Of a DNA stretch of 64,000 nt, positions 26,271 through 35,785 are shown piece by piece (positions within the stretch are counted from its first letter, which is position 1; each line of letters starts with the position of its first letter). The notes beneath the pieces are model-generated. The model did no database searches. It was not told the origin of the DNA and was given only the letters and a program-made list of their open reading frames with translations. The stretch covers positions 868,001 to 932,000 of the forward strand of contig NZ_CP061718.1 in NCBI RefSeq assembly GCF_014764365.1, written 5' to 3'. A program made the position numbers and the translations under genes. The DNA comes from Roseococcus microcysteis. GTDB taxonomy: Bacteria; Pseudomonadota; Alphaproteobacteria; Acetobacterales; Acetobacteraceae.

Positions 26271-27054
26271 TCAGCGGCGCGGGGGTTGGGCCGGCGGCGT
26301 CGCCGGGCGGGCGGCGGGCGCCGCGGGCGGGGCGGCGGGGGCCGCGGCACCGGGCATGGTGGGCGGGCTGCTGCCGTCATTCTCGGGGGAATCTGCACCT
26401 CCCGCGTGGCCCGGTTGAACTGCTGCGCCACCTCTTCCGTCAGGTCGAAGGCAGGGTCGTTCATGATGACCAGCGGCCGCGGCAGGACCATGTTCACGCT
26501 CCGCGCCTGCGCCACCTGCCGCACGATGTTGGCCAGCGATTCCTCGATCTGCACCAGGGCCTGCTGGGCCGCCACCTCGATATGCTGGCTGCGGTTGCGG
26601 AAGATGCGCTGGCTGTCGGTGATGCGTTCCTGCAGCTCACGCTCGCGGGCACGGATCTGGTCGGCGCTGAGCTGGGCGCGCTGGGTGGCGAGCTGCTGCT
26701 GCGCCTCACGCCAGTTGGTCTGCTCGCGCTGGAGATCCTCGTTCAGGCGGTTGCGCCGGCGCTCGATCTCCTCGCGCACCTGGTTGAAGGCGGTGGAGAC
26801 GCGCTGCACCTCGGGAATGTCCACGATGCCGATGACGGCCGTGGGCTGCTGCGTGGTGGCGGGGCGAGCCGGCTGGGCGGCCGGGCGCTGGGCGGGGGGC
26901 GCTGCTGCTGCTGCTGCGCGGGGGCCTGGCCCTGCTGCGGGACGAACCACTGCTGCTGCTGCTGGGCCACCGCGGGGGCGGACCCCAGCCCGGCGGCCAA
27001 GCCCAGGATGACCGCGCCCATCACGGGGGCGGGGTGAATGCGAAACACGTTCAT
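26271..27054 (-). CDS. OmpH/Skp-like periplasmic chaperone (two frame breaks)
   Basis: Periplasmic OmpH/Skp family protein, about 261 residues when restored. A signal peptide (VMGAVILGLAAGLGSAPAVAQ) is followed by a Gln-rich tract, then the conserved IGIVDIPEVQRVSTAFNQV. A long coiled coil (EEIERRRNRLNEDLQREQ and on) and VIMNDPAFDLTEEVAQQFN follow. It holds unfolded outer-membrane proteins for BamA, its upstream neighbour. The frame breaks in a six-G run at 26894-26899 and again in a five-G run at 26385-26389 (plus-strand view). One extra base in each joins the signal to the body and gives a Pro/Ala-rich tail ending QPPRR. Confidence 0.85.
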
Positions 27055-27076
27055 GCGCAAATGCCTATCCTCGCGC

Positions 27077-29398
27077 TCAGAAGCGGGTGCCAAAGCCGAA
27101 ACGCACAACCTGTGTCTCGTCGTAGCTCTGCTTGGCGATCGCCTGGGCGACGTCAATGTTGATCAGACCGAAGGGGCTGCGCCAGGACACGCCCACGCCC
27201 GCGCCCACCCGGGGGCTGGCGTCGTCGCCGATCCCGGTGCCGCTGACCGTGCGCGACAGCGAGCCCACATCCACGAAGGCCCTGCCCACCAGGCCGAGTT
27301 CCGAGGGCACTGGCAGGGGGAAGCGCAGTTCGGTGGACTGCGTCCACATCAGACGCCCACCCAGCGCGTCGCGCGAGGCGATGTCGCGCGGGCCGGCGCC
27401 GGCGACGGCGAAGCCGCGCAGGTTCTCGCCGCCCAGGAAGAAGCGGTCCACGATGCGGTCGCGCCGGCTGCTGTCGAAGCCGTTCAGGATGCCGAAGCTG
27501 CCCGAGATGCTCAGCACGAAGTCCGGATCGCCCAGCAGCCGCTCCAGCGGCAGGAACAGTGCGCCGTCGAGGCGCGTGCGCAGATAGGCCACGTCGCCGC
27601 CCAGGCCGGCCAGGTCATTGCCCAGCCGGATGACATAGCCGCGGCGGGTGTCCAGCGGGTTGTCGCGCACGTCATAGGTCAGCGTCTGGCTGACCTGGCT
27701 GAGGATGGTGGTCCCCGCCTGCTCCACCACGAAGCGCGAGGAGCCGGCCTGGATATTGGAGATGCGGCGCTGCACCAGACTGTAGGACCAGGACTGCCGC
27801 AAACGCTCGTTGAACTCATAGCCCGCGCGCAGCGAGACGCCCGCGCGGCGCTCGTCGAAGCCCGAGACGCTGCGCAGATCGCGCTGGATGTAGAAGACGT
27901 CGCCGCCGATCGCGAGGTTGCGGTCGAGGAAGGAGGGATCGGTGACCGACAGGTCCACCTGGCTGCGGCGCTGCGCGATGGTGGTGTTGACGCGGGCGTC
28001 AATGCCGGTGCCGCCCAGGTTCCTCTCACGGATGCCGAAATCGGCCAGGAAGCCGGCATCGGTCGAGAAGCCGCCGCCCAGGCTGATCTCGCCGGTGGCG
28101 CGCTCGACCACGCGGGTGTCCACGATCGTCCGGTCGGGCGCCGAGCCCGGGGTGTTGTTGATCGTGATGTCGCCGAAATAGCCCAGGTTGCGGATGCGGT
28201 CGCGCGAGCGGCGGATCTGCGCGGCGTTGAAGGCATCGCCCTCGGCCAGGCGGAACTCGCGGCGGATCACGCGGTCCTGGGTGCGGGTGTTGCCGCTGAT
28301 GTCGATGCGCTCGATGTAGATGCGCGGCCCTTCGGTCAGGGCGAAGGTGATGTTCGCCCGCCGCGCCTCGGTGTCGCGCGTGATCTGGGGCTGCACCTCC
28401 ACGAAGGGGAAGCCGCGCAGATTGGCCGCGTCCGACAGCGCCTGCGAGGTCCGTTCCACCGCGTCGCCATCATAGGTGCCGCCCGGCGCGACCTCCAGGA
28501 AGCGGCGCAGCGTCGCCGGGTCGAGGTCCGGGAAGGCCGAGGTGATGTCAATGTCGCCGAAGGTGTAGCGCGGCCCCTCATTGATGGCGAAGGTGATGAA
28601 GAAGCCGCTGCGGTCCGGCGCCAGCTCCGCCGTCGCGGCGCCGATCTGCACGTCCGGATAGCCGTTGCGCAGGTAGTAGCGGCGCAGCAGCTCGCGGTCG
28701 AAGGCCAGGCGCTCGGGGTCGAAGCTGTCGGAGGTGGAGAGGATGCGGTAGAAGGCCTGCTCCTTCGTCGCCACCACGTCCCGCAGGCGGGCGTCGGAGA
28801 AGCCGGTGTTGCCCACGAAGTTGATGCGCGCCACCAGCGCCGTCGGGCCTTCCGTGATCTCGAAGACCAGGTTCACCCGGTTCTGATCGAGCTCGATGAG
28901 CTTGGGCTCCACCACCGCGCCGAAGCGACCGCGCCGGGCGTAGGTGTCCAGGATCGCCTGCCGGTCGAGCTGGACCAGCTGTGGCGTGAGCACCGAGCGC
29001 TCGCGCAGCTGGGTGGCCTGGCGCAGCACATCGTCGGAAATGCGCCGGTTGCCCTCGAAGGCCACCCGGTTGACGATGGGGTTCTCGGCCACCTCCACCA
29101 CGAGGGTCGCGCCCTCGCGGCCGATGCGGACATCGCGGAACAGGCCGGTGGCGAACAGGGTCCGCAGGCTGCGGTCCGCCCGGTCGGATTCATAGACGTC
29201 GCCAGGCTGGACCAGCATGTAGCTGCGGATGGTGTCCGCCTCGATGCGCTGGTTGCCGCGGACCACCACGGAGGTGATGACATCCCCGGACTGGGCGGCG
29301 CGCGGCGCGCCCGCGCGCGGCTGGGCCTCCGCGAACGGATGCGGCAGGGCCACGAGAGTGGCGCTGGCGAGAAGCAGGACGCGGAGCGTGAGGCTCAA
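27077..29398 (-). CDS. bamA: Outer-membrane beta-barrel assembly factor BamA
   Basis: Omp85 protein of about 773 residues that folds proteins into the outer membrane. A signal peptide (TLRVLLLASATLVALPHPFAEA) is followed by five POTRA domains, from ITSVVVRGNQRIEAD to about residue 430. The barrel contains the conserved lid motif ENLRGFAVAGAGPRD and ends in the outer-membrane signature VRFGFGTRF with terminal Phe. No ATG or GTG lies in frame near the signal, so TTG at 29398 was chosen; AAGGGA lies about ten bases upstream. An ATG at 29409 would come into frame with one more base in the A-run 29401-29404. It follows rseP and precedes ompH. Confidence 0.94.
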   Translation of the reverse strand: MSLTLRVLLLASATLVALPHPFAEAQPRAGAPRAAQSGDVITSVVVRGNQRIEADTIRSYMLVQPGDVYESDRADRSLRTLFATGLFRDVRIGREGATLVVEVAENPIVNRVAFEGNRRISDDVLRQATQLRERSVLTPQLVQLDRQAILDTYARRGRFGAVVEPKLIELDQNRVNLVFEITEGPTALVARINFVGNTGFSDARLRDVVATKEQAFYRILSTSDSFDPERLAFDRELLRRYYLRNGYPDVQIGAATAELAPDRSGFFITFAINEGPRYTFGDIDITSAFPDLDPATLRRFLEVAPGGTYDGDAVERTSQALSDAANLRGFPFVEVQPQITRDTEARRANITFALTEGPRIYIERIDISGNTRTQDRVIRREFRLAEGDAFNAAQIRRSRDRIRNLGYFGDITINNTPGSAPDRTIVDTRVVERATGEISLGGGFSTDAGFLADFGIRERNLGGTGIDARVNTTIAQRRSQVDLSVTDPSFLDRNLAIGGDVFYIQRDLRSVSGFDERRAGVSLRAGYEFNERLRQSWSYSLVQRRISNIQAGSSRFVVEQAGTTILSQVSQTLTYDVRDNPLDTRRGYVIRLGNDLAGLGGDVAYLRTRLDGALFLPLERLLGDPDFVLSISGSFGILNGFDSSRRDRIVDRFFLGGENLRGFAVAGAGPRDIASRDALGGRLMWTQSTELRFPLPVPSELGLVGRAFVDVGSLSRTVSGTGIGDDASPRVGAGVGVSWRSPFGLINIDVAQAIAKQSYDETQVVRFGFGTRF

Positions 29399-29489
29399 GG
29401 AAAAGCCATCCCTTCGTTCTGGAACGGAACAGGCGTGAACATAGACGGGGCGGCGGCGTGCCGCCACCCCAGGGGGAAATCCGCCCCCC

Positions 29490-30605
29490 TCACCCCAGCA
29501 ATCCCCCGATCCAGCGGCCGATGGAGCCATGGGCGATGTCGTTGAAGGTGACGAAGACGAAGAGGCTGATGAGCAGGGCGAAGCCCACCCGGAAGCCATA
29601 TTCCTGGGCCCGGGCCGGCAGCGGCCGGCCACGGATGGCCTCGGCCGCGTAGAACATCAGGTGCCCGCCATCCAGCAGCGGAATGGGAAAGAGGTTTAGC
29701 AGGGCGAGGCTGATGGACAGCAGCGCCATCAGGTTGATCAGCGGCACGATGCCGAGCGTCGCCGCCTGGCCCGAGACCTCCGCGATGCGGATGGGCCCGC
29801 CCATGTCGCGCGCGCTGCGGGTGCCGGTGATCATCTCCCAGATGCCCGTCAGGGTGGCCACACTCATGTCATAGGTCTGGACCACCCCGGCGCCCAGGGC
29901 GCTCAGCGGGTCCAGGCGCTCGAAACGCCCCTGCCCGCCCTGCACGCCCAGGATGCCCACGGGCTCGGCCTCGCTGCCCGGCCGGGCGATGGGCGTGGCC
30001 ACCAGGTCGAGATTTCGCCCATCGCGCTGCACCGTCACACGGACCTGCTGGCCCGCCCGCGGCTGGATGTGGCGCTGCACCTGGTCGAAGCGGACCACCC
30101 GCTCGCCATCCAGCGCGATGATGGCATCCCCGGGCTGCAGCCCGGCCATCTCGGCGGGCGAGCCGGGACCCACCGCGGCCACCGTCGTCATGTCGCGCGG
30201 CGCGCCGAAAGTGGCGTAGAGCCCGGCGAAGAGCACCGCCGCCAGCACGAAATTGGCCACCGGCCCGGCGGCGACGATGATGGCGCGGTCGCGCACCGGC
30301 TTGTCGTGGAAGGTCTGGCCCGGCCGTTCGTCCACGCGCGACTCGGGCGGCAGTTCCTCGGCCGGCACATGCCCATGCAGCTTCACGTAGCCACCCAGCG
30401 GAATCCAGGCGATCCGCCATTCGGTCCCCTGCCGGTCCGTCCAGCGGGCCAGCGCGCGGCCGAAGCCGATGCTGAACACGTCCACATGGACGCGCCGCCA
30501 GCGCGCGGCGAGGTAATGCCCCAGCTCGTGGAAGAAGATCAGCACGCCCAGCACGACCAGGAAGGCCAGGATGGTGCGCAGCGTCTCGGGCAGGAATTCC
30601 AGCAT
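29490..30605 (-). CDS. rseP: RIP site-2 zinc metalloprotease RseP
   Basis: Membrane-embedded protease of 371 residues that cuts anti-sigma factors or other membrane peptides. The zinc motif is HELGH in LIFFHELGHYLAARW in the first helix. One PDZ domain is visible around GPGSPAEMAGLQPGDAIIAL. The C-terminal helix carries LNLFPIPLLDGGHLMF with the third zinc-ligand region. It lies between dxr and bamA, the common proteobacterial order, and the 91-base gap after it is the largest up to ompH. Confidence 0.96.
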   Translation of the reverse strand: MLEFLPETLRTILAFLVVLGVLIFFHELGHYLAARWRRVHVDVFSIGFGRALARWTDRQGTEWRIAWIPLGGYVKLHGHVPAEELPPESRVDERPGQTFHDKPVRDRAIIVAAGPVANFVLAAVLFAGLYATFGAPRDMTTVAAVGPGSPAEMAGLQPGDAIIALDGERVVRFDQVQRHIQPRAGQQVRVTVQRDGRNLDLVATPIARPGSEAEPVGILGVQGGQGRFERLDPLSALGAGVVQTYDMSVATLTGIWEMITGTRSARDMGGPIRIAEVSGQAATLGIVPLINLMALLSISLALLNLFPIPLLDGGHLMFYAAEAIRGRPLPARAQEYGFRVGFALLISLFVFVTFNDIAHGSIGRWIGGLLG

Positions 30606-30614
30606 GTCGGGTCC

Positions 30615-31808
30615 TCAGGCGGCCGCGCGGTGGGCGGCGATGTCGGTCGCGCGGGCGCGCGCCGCCGCATCCAGTTCCAGCACGGAGGCCAGCTCATTCA
30701 CAGGCTGCCCGCCCAGCGCGGACAGCGTCTCCTCCACCACGGCCGCGATATCGAGGAAGCCCAGGCGGCGGGACAGGAACAGCGCCACCCCCACCTCATT
30801 GGCCGCGTTCAGCACACAGGGCGCGCCCCCGCCGGCGGCCAGTGCCGCGCGCGCGAGGCGCAGGGCGGGGAAGCGCGCCGGGTCCGGCGCCTCGAATTCC
30901 AGCTTGGACAGTGCCGCGAGGTCGAGCCGACCCACATCCACCGCCATCCGGTCGGGCCAGGCGAGGCAATGCGCGATCGGCGTGCGCATGTCGGGCGTGC
31001 CGAGCTGCGCGATGAGCGAGCCGTCCGAATACTGCACCAGCCCATGCACGGCCGATTGCGGATGGACCAGCACCTCCAGCTGGTCCGGGCGCACCGGGAA
31101 CAGCCGCGCGGCCTCGATCAGCTCCAGCCCCTTGTTGAACATGGTGGCGCTGTCCACGCTGATCTTGGCCCCCATGGACCAGACCGGGTGGCGCACCGCC
31201 TGCTCGGGCGTCGCCTGGGCCATCTGGGCGAGACTCGCCTGCCGGAAGGGGCCGCCCGAGGCGGTGAGGATGATCTTCTCCACTGCGGCGTAGCCCTCGC
31301 CGCCCCGGCTCATCAGCGCCTGGAAGATGGCGTTGTGCTCGGAATCCACGGGCAGCAGGGTGGCGCCGCCGGCCCGCGCCGCCTCCAGCACCAGGGGGCC
31401 GGCGCAGACCAGGCTCTCCTTGTTGGCCAGGGCCAGCGTGCCGCCACGGGCCAGCGCGGCCATGGTGCTGCCCAGCCCCACCGCGCCCACGATGGCGGCC
31501 ATGGTCCAGTCGGCCGGGCGGGCGGCGGCATCAATCACCGCCTCCGGGCCGCAGGCGGTCTCGATTCCACTGCCGGCCAGCGCCTCGGCCAGGGCCGGGC
31601 CGCATCCGGGGTCCGCCACCACGGCCAGACGCGCAGCATGCCGGCGCGCCTGGGCGGCGAGCGTGGCCACGTCCCGGCCCGCCACCAGCGCCTCCACGGC
31701 GAAGCGCCCCGGGGGGGCGGCCTCCAGCAGGGCCATGGTGCTGCGCCCGATGGAGCCGGTGCTCCCCAGCACGGTGATGCGGCGCGATGGACCCAAGACT
31801 ACCTCCAA
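30615..31808 (-). CDS. dxr: 1-deoxy-D-xylulose 5-phosphate reductoisomerase
   Basis: Second enzyme of the MEP isoprenoid pathway, 397 residues, using NADPH and a divalent metal. The nucleotide motif LGSTGSIGRSTM is at the N-terminus. The metal/substrate region is LLPVDSEHNAIFQAL, and TASGGPFR and HPVWSMGAKISVDSATM are conserved. It supplies precursors for carotenoids, the bacteriochlorophyll tail and undecaprenol. Its start overlaps the cdsA stop by ten bases, so the two are probably translationally coupled. Confidence 0.97.
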   Translation of the reverse strand: MEVVLGPSRRITVLGSTGSIGRSTMALLEAAPPGRFAVEALVAGRDVATLAAQARRHAARLAVVADPGCGPALAEALAGSGIETACGPEAVIDAAARPADWTMAAIVGAVGLGSTMAALARGGTLALANKESLVCAGPLVLEAARAGGATLLPVDSEHNAIFQALMSRGGEGYAAVEKIILTASGGPFRQASLAQMAQATPEQAVRHPVWSMGAKISVDSATMFNKGLELIEAARLFPVRPDQLEVLVHPQSAVHGLVQYSDGSLIAQLGTPDMRTPIAHCLAWPDRMAVDVGRLDLAALSKLEFEAPDPARFPALRLARAALAAGGGAPCVLNAANEVGVALFLSRRLGFLDIAAVVEETLSALGGQPVNELASVLELDAAARARATDIAAHRAAA

Positions 31809-32617
31809 AGATGAACCCCGGCGCCGAGCAGCACCCCGATCAGGGCGCCCACCGGGGCCGCGGCCAGCACGCCGTCCAGCCTGTCCAGCAGCCCGCCATG
31901 ACCGGGGATCAGGCCGGAGGAATCCTTTACCCCAAATCGGCGCTTGATCCAGCTTTCCAGCAGATCCCCCGCCTGGGCCGCCAGGCCCAGCAGAGCCGCC
32001 ACCAGCAGCACCCGCGAGACGGAGAAATCGGAGGTGAAGACCATGGCGGCCAGCAGCCCCACCAGCATGGCCCCCGCGAGCCCGCCCAGCGCCCCGGACC
32101 AGGTCTTGTTGGGCGAGATGGAGGGCACGAGGCGCGGCCCGCCAAAGGCCCGCCCCGCCAGATAGGCCGAGATGTCCGAGGCCCAGACCACCAGGAAAAG
32201 AAAGATGACGTTGTCGCGACCCACCCGGTCATCGGCCCGCAGCTCGATCAGCGCGATGCCCGCCAGCCCGATATAGACGACGCCAAAGCCCAGCCAGAGC
32301 GGCGGCACCGGCCCGCGCGGATGCCGCGCGACCCATTGCGCCCCATAGGCGCCCGCCGCCAGGACCAGCAGCCCCCAGATGGACAGGCCCAGCACCGCCA
32401 GCAGCCCGGCGAGCAGCACCACGCCCGGGACCAGCATGCCAGGCAGCGCGCGAGTCGAACCGCCGCACAGCCGCACCCATTCCCAGGCCATGCCGGCCAC
32501 GCAGATGGCCATCAGCCCGGCCCACCACTCGGCGCCCATCCACATGCAGGCCAGCGCGGCGGGCCCGAGCAGCGCCGCCGTCAGCGCCCGCTTTCGCAGA
32601 TCTCCCCAGCGTTGCAT
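31799..32617 (-). CDS. cdsA: Phosphatidate cytidylyltransferase
   Basis: Inner-membrane enzyme of 272 residues making CDP-diacylglycerol from phosphatidate and CTP. About seven helices are visible. The family signature is near the C-terminus as KRRFGVKDSSGLIPGHGG, followed by DRLDG. DISAYLAGRAFGGPRL and ISPNKTWSGALGG are also conserved. It lies between uppS and dxr, with 33 bases separating it from uppS. Confidence 0.95.
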   Translation of the reverse strand: MQRWGDLRKRALTAALLGPAALACMWMGAEWWAGLMAICVAGMAWEWVRLCGGSTRALPGMLVPGVVLLAGLLAVLGLSIWGLLVLAAGAYGAQWVARHPRGPVPPLWLGFGVVYIGLAGIALIELRADDRVGRDNVIFLFLVVWASDISAYLAGRAFGGPRLVPSISPNKTWSGALGGLAGAMLVGLLAAMVFTSDFSVSRVLLVAALLGLAAQAGDLLESWIKRRFGVKDSSGLIPGHGGLLDRLDGVLAAAPVGALIGVLLGAGVHLWR

Positions 32618-32650
32618 GTGTCAGCCCGGCCGGCGCGCCCTGCCCATGGC

Positions 32651-33391
32651 TCAGCCCACCCGGGCGCCGAAGCGGCGCTCCCGGGCGGCGAAATCGGCCA
32701 GGGCGGCGTCGAAATGCTCGGCTCCGAAATCGGGCCAGAGCACGGGAAGAAAGACAAGCTCCGCATAGGCGGCCTGCCAGAGCAGGAAGTTCGAGATGCG
32801 CTGCTCGCCCGAGGTGCGGATGATGAGGTCCGGATCGGGCATGCCGGCCGTGAAGAGGCGTGCGCCGAAACCCGTCTCGTCCAGCGTGGCCGGATCCAGC
32901 TGGCCCGCTTGGGCGGCCGCCGCCACGGCCCGCGCCGCGGCCAGGATTTCCGCCCGCGCGCCATAGGACAGGGCCACGGTCAGGTTCAGCCGCGCGCCGC
33001 CCGCCGTGCGTTCCTCGGCCTGGAGGATGGCGGCACGGGTCTCGGCGCCGAATCGCTCCCGGTCGCCGATCACGCGCAGGCGCACGCCTTCCTTGGTGAG
33101 GTGCCCGACCTCCGCGCGCAGATAGTGGCGCAGCAGGCCGGTCAACTCCTGCACCTCATCGGCCGGCCGTGCCCAGTTCTCGGAGGAGAAGGCGAAAAGG
33201 GTCAGCCAGGACACGCCCGAGCGGATGGCCGCCTCGATGGTGCGCCGCGCCGCATCCGCGCCCGCCCGGTGGCCAAGCGCGACCGGAAGCCCCCGTGCCT
33301 GCGCCCAGCGCCGGTTGCCGTCCATGATGACGGCGACGTGGCGGGGCGGCGGCGCGCCCACGCCCGCCGCGGTGGCGGGCAAGGAGGACAT
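32651..33391 (-). CDS. uppS: Isoprenyl transferase (undecaprenyl diphosphate synthase)
   Basis: Cis-prenyltransferase of 246 residues that extends farnesyl diphosphate to the C55 lipid carrier of cell-wall synthesis. The first motif VAVIMDGNRRWAQARGL holds the catalytic Asp. HRAGADA, LTLFAFSSENWARP and PDLIIRTSGEQRISNFLLW follow in the usual order. The start ATG shares one base with the frr stop (TGATG). The short N-terminal extension before HVAVIMDG is low complexity. Confidence 0.96.
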   Translation of the reverse strand: MSSLPATAAGVGAPPPRHVAVIMDGNRRWAQARGLPVALGHRAGADAARRTIEAAIRSGVSWLTLFAFSSENWARPADEVQELTGLLRHYLRAEVGHLTKEGVRLRVIGDRERFGAETRAAILQAEERTAGGARLNLTVALSYGARAEILAAARAVAAAAQAGQLDPATLDETGFGARLFTAGMPDPDLIIRTSGEQRISNFLLWQAAYAELVFLPVLWPDFGAEHFDAALADFAARERRFGARVG

Positions 33392-33965
33392 CAGACGGTC
33401 TTGATGTCCTTTTCCTTCTCGGCGGTGACCTGCTCGATCTTCTTCACATATTCGTCGGTCAGCTTCTGGACCTCGTCGGACCAGCGCTTGGCGTCATCCT
33501 CGCCGATCTCGGACTTCTTCTTCCAGCCCTGGATCTGCTCCATGCCATCACGGCGCACGCCGCGCACGGCCACCTTCGCCCCTTCCGCATACTTGGCCGC
33601 GGTCTTGGCCAGCTCGTTGCGGCGCTGTTCCGTGAGCGGGGGCAGGTTCACCCGGATGGTCTGGCCCTCGGTCTGCGGGTTCAGGCCCAGGCCCGAATCG
33701 CGGATGCCGATCTCGACCGCCTTCACCACCGAACGGTCCCAGACCTGGACCGACAGCATGGAGGGCCCGCCCACCGAGACGGTGCCGAGCTGGCTCAGCG
33801 GCTGGTTGCTGCCATAGGCCTCGATGCGGATGGGCTCCAGCAGCGAGGGCGAGGCCCGGCCGGTCCGCAGACCGGTGAATTCCTTCTTGAGCGTCTCCAT
33901 CGCGCCGTCCATGCGGCGGATGAGATCGGCCTTGAGCGTCTTGAGGTCGGGGGTGGGGCCGCCAT
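33391..33965 (-). CDS. frr: Ribosome recycling factor (frame broken at 33949-33953)
   Basis: Splits terminated ribosomes together with EF-G. From the ATG at 33965 the protein begins MAAPPP and loses frame in a five-C run (coding strand; G at 33949-33953). One extra base gives PPDLKTLKADLIRRMDGAMETL, the expected first helix, and a 191-residue protein. Without repair the first in-frame ATG is at 33912, and the 173-residue product lacks part of helix 1. The core is clear: FTGLRTGRASPSLLEPI and VNLPPLTEQRRNELAK. The gene is essential in bacteria, so a true null is unlikely. It follows pyrH by 15 bases. Confidence 0.92.
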
Positions 33966-33980
33966 GGGTTCGCCTCGCGG

Positions 33981-34706
33981 TCAGGGGGTGTCGGTCACGG
34001 TGGTGAAGCGGCCGTGGCCCAGCATCACCTCAGTAAAGGCACCGGGTTCATGGATGTTGAAGACGACGATGGGAAGATGGTTTTCGCGCGCCACGGAAAT
34101 GGCGGCCGCGTCCATCACGGCCAGGTCGCGCGAGAGCATCTCCAGGTAGCTCAGCGTGGTGAAGCGCTGGGCGTCGGGGTTGCGGCGCGGGTCGCTGTCA
34201 TAAACGCCATCCACCTGCGTGCCCTTCAGCAGGGCGTTGCAGCCCATCTCGGCCGCGCGCAGGGCGGCCGCGGTGTCGGTGGTGAAGAAGGGGTTGCCCG
34301 TGCCGGCGGCGAAGATCACCACCCGTCCCTTCTCCATGTGCCGGATGGCACGCCGGCGGATATAGGGCTCGCAGATGGAGGCCATGGGGATGGCGCTCTG
34401 CACCCGGGTCTGCACGCCGATCTGCTCCAGCGCGGACTGCATGCCCAGCGCGTTCATCACGGTGGCCAGCATGCCCATGTAGTCGGCCTGGGCGCGGTCC
34501 ATGCCGGTCGCCGCCCCCGCGATGCCGCGGAAGATGTTGCCGCCGCCGATGACCAGCGCCACCTGGACGCCGAGCGCCACCACGCCCTTGATGTCGTTCG
34601 CGATGGCCTTGAGCGTGCCGGTGTCGAGACCGTAGTTGCGGTCCCCCATCAGCGCCTCGCCGGACACCTTCAGCAGCACACGCTTGTAGACGGGCGTTTC
34701 GCTCAT
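33981..34706 (-). CDS. pyrH: UMP kinase
   Basis: Amino-acid-kinase-fold UMP kinase of 241 residues making UDP. The start [19 protein letters not shown] is a standard one. [13 protein letters not shown] binds phosphate, [21 protein letters not shown]-like sequence binds substrate, and [14 protein letters not shown] is the nucleotide loop. Upstream in-frame sequence back to 34808 has no family similarity, so the ATG at 34706 was chosen. The 146-base gap before it holds a hairpin at 34811-34826. Confidence 0.97.
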   Translation of the reverse strand: MSETPVYKRVLLKVSGEALMGDRNYGLDTGTLKAIANDIKGVVALGVQVALVIGGGNIFRGIAGAATGMDRAQADYMGMLATVMNALGMQSALEQIGVQTRVQSAIPMASICEPYIRRRAIRHMEKGRVVIFAAGTGNPFFTTDTAAALRAAEMGCNALLKGTQVDGVYDSDPRRNPDAQRFTTLSYLEMLSRDLAVMDAAAISVARENHLPIVVFNIHEPGAFTEVMLGHGRFTTVTDTP

Positions 34707-34810
34707 GGGTGTTCCGCTCTTGTTGAAGGCGCAGTGGAAAGCGGCGCGGCAGGCCGGCCGTGAACAGCCCGCCGACCCGGTGGGCCGGCGGAGTTTAGCA
34801 GGGGTCAAGG

Positions 34811-34826
34811 GCGCGGCAAGCCGCGC
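34811..34826 (-). terminator. Hairpin between tsf and pyrH
   Basis: GCGCGG-CAAG-CCGCGC forms a 6-bp stem (7 bp if the loop closes to two bases) shortly after the tsf stop. There is no T-run. It could attenuate transcription between the translation genes rpsB-tsf and the following pyrH-frr unit. Confidence 0.35.
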
Positions 34827-34852
34827 ACCCCGCCCTCACCATGCGGCGGGTG

Positions 34853-35761
34853 TCAGACGCCCGCCTGGGCCGCGACCTCGGCGGCGAAGTCCGTCACCTG
34901 CTTCTCGATGCCCTCGCCGAGCTGGAAGCGGGCGAAGCCCGTGCAGGTCAGGCCGGCCTTCTGGACCACGGCCTTCACGCGGCTCTCACCGTCATGCACC
35001 CAGACCTGCTCCAGCAGCACCACTTCCTCATAGAACTTGCGGATGCGGCCTTCGACCATCTTCTCGATGACGGCGGGGGGCTTGCCGGAGGCCTGGGCCT
35101 GCTCGGTCAGCACCGCCTTCTCGCGCTCCAGCGCCGCCGGGTCCACGGCGGAGACGTCCAGCGCATCCGGCCGGGTGGCGGCCACATGCATGCCCATCTG
35201 CCGGCCCAGCGTCAGGATGGCATCGGCCTCGCCGGCACCCTCCAGCGCCACCAGCACGCCGATCTTGCCCAAACCGGGCTTCACCGCGTTGTGGACATAG
35301 GTCGCGACCGCGCCCTGGCCGACCTTGAGCACCCGCGCGCGGCGGATGGTCATGTTCTCGCCGATGGTGGCGATCATCTTGGTCAGCTCGTCCTGCGTGG
35401 TGTGGCCGGTGCCGGGATAGGGCGCCGCCTGCAGCGCCGCCACATCCTCACCCACCGTCAGCGCCAGCTTGGCCACGTTCTCGACGAAACCCTGGAAGGC
35501 CTCGTTGCGCGCCACGAAATCGGTCTCGGCGTTCACCTCGACCATGGCGGCCACCTGGCCGTCCGAGGCCACGCCCACCAGCCCTTCGGCGGCCACGCGG
35601 CCGGACTTCTTGGCGGCGGCCGAAAGACCCTTCTTCCGCAGCCAGTCAATGGCGGCTTCCATGTCGCCGCCCGCCTCGACCAGGGCCTTCTTGCAATCCA
35701 TCATGCCCGCGCCGGTGGCGTCGCGCAGCTCCCGCACCATCGCGGCGGTGATTTCAGCCAT
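34853..35761 (-). CDS. tsf: Elongation factor Ts
   Basis: Nucleotide exchange factor for EF-Tu, 302 residues. The N-terminal UBA-like domain reads [21 protein letters not shown]. The core has [15 protein letters not shown], the EF-Tu contact region, and SKPP-type and coiled-coil segments follow to the end. It follows rpsB by 24 bases in the universal rpsB-tsf pair. Confidence 0.98.
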   Translation of the reverse strand: MAEITAAMVRELRDATGAGMMDCKKALVEAGGDMEAAIDWLRKKGLSAAAKKSGRVAAEGLVGVASDGQVAAMVEVNAETDFVARNEAFQGFVENVAKLALTVGEDVAALQAAPYPGTGHTTQDELTKMIATIGENMTIRRARVLKVGQGAVATYVHNAVKPGLGKIGVLVALEGAGEADAILTLGRQMGMHVAATRPDALDVSAVDPAALEREKAVLTEQAQASGKPPAVIEKMVEGRIRKFYEEVVLLEQVWVHDGESRVKAVVQKAGLTCTGFARFQLGEGIEKQVTDFAAEVAAQAGV

Positions 35762-35785
35762 GAGCCTATTCCTTTGCTTGCTGAA

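Noticed and set aside
26901-26965. CAG tracts considered as a repeat array or CRISPR-like element
   Set aside because: Only two short trinucleotide tracts inside the ompH reading frame; no spacers or repeats of useful length.
27038-29545. 835-codon plus-strand open frame opposite bamA
   Set aside because: Low-complexity composition rich in Ala, Arg, Gly and His with no domain; it mirrors the bamA codons. A shadow of high GC.
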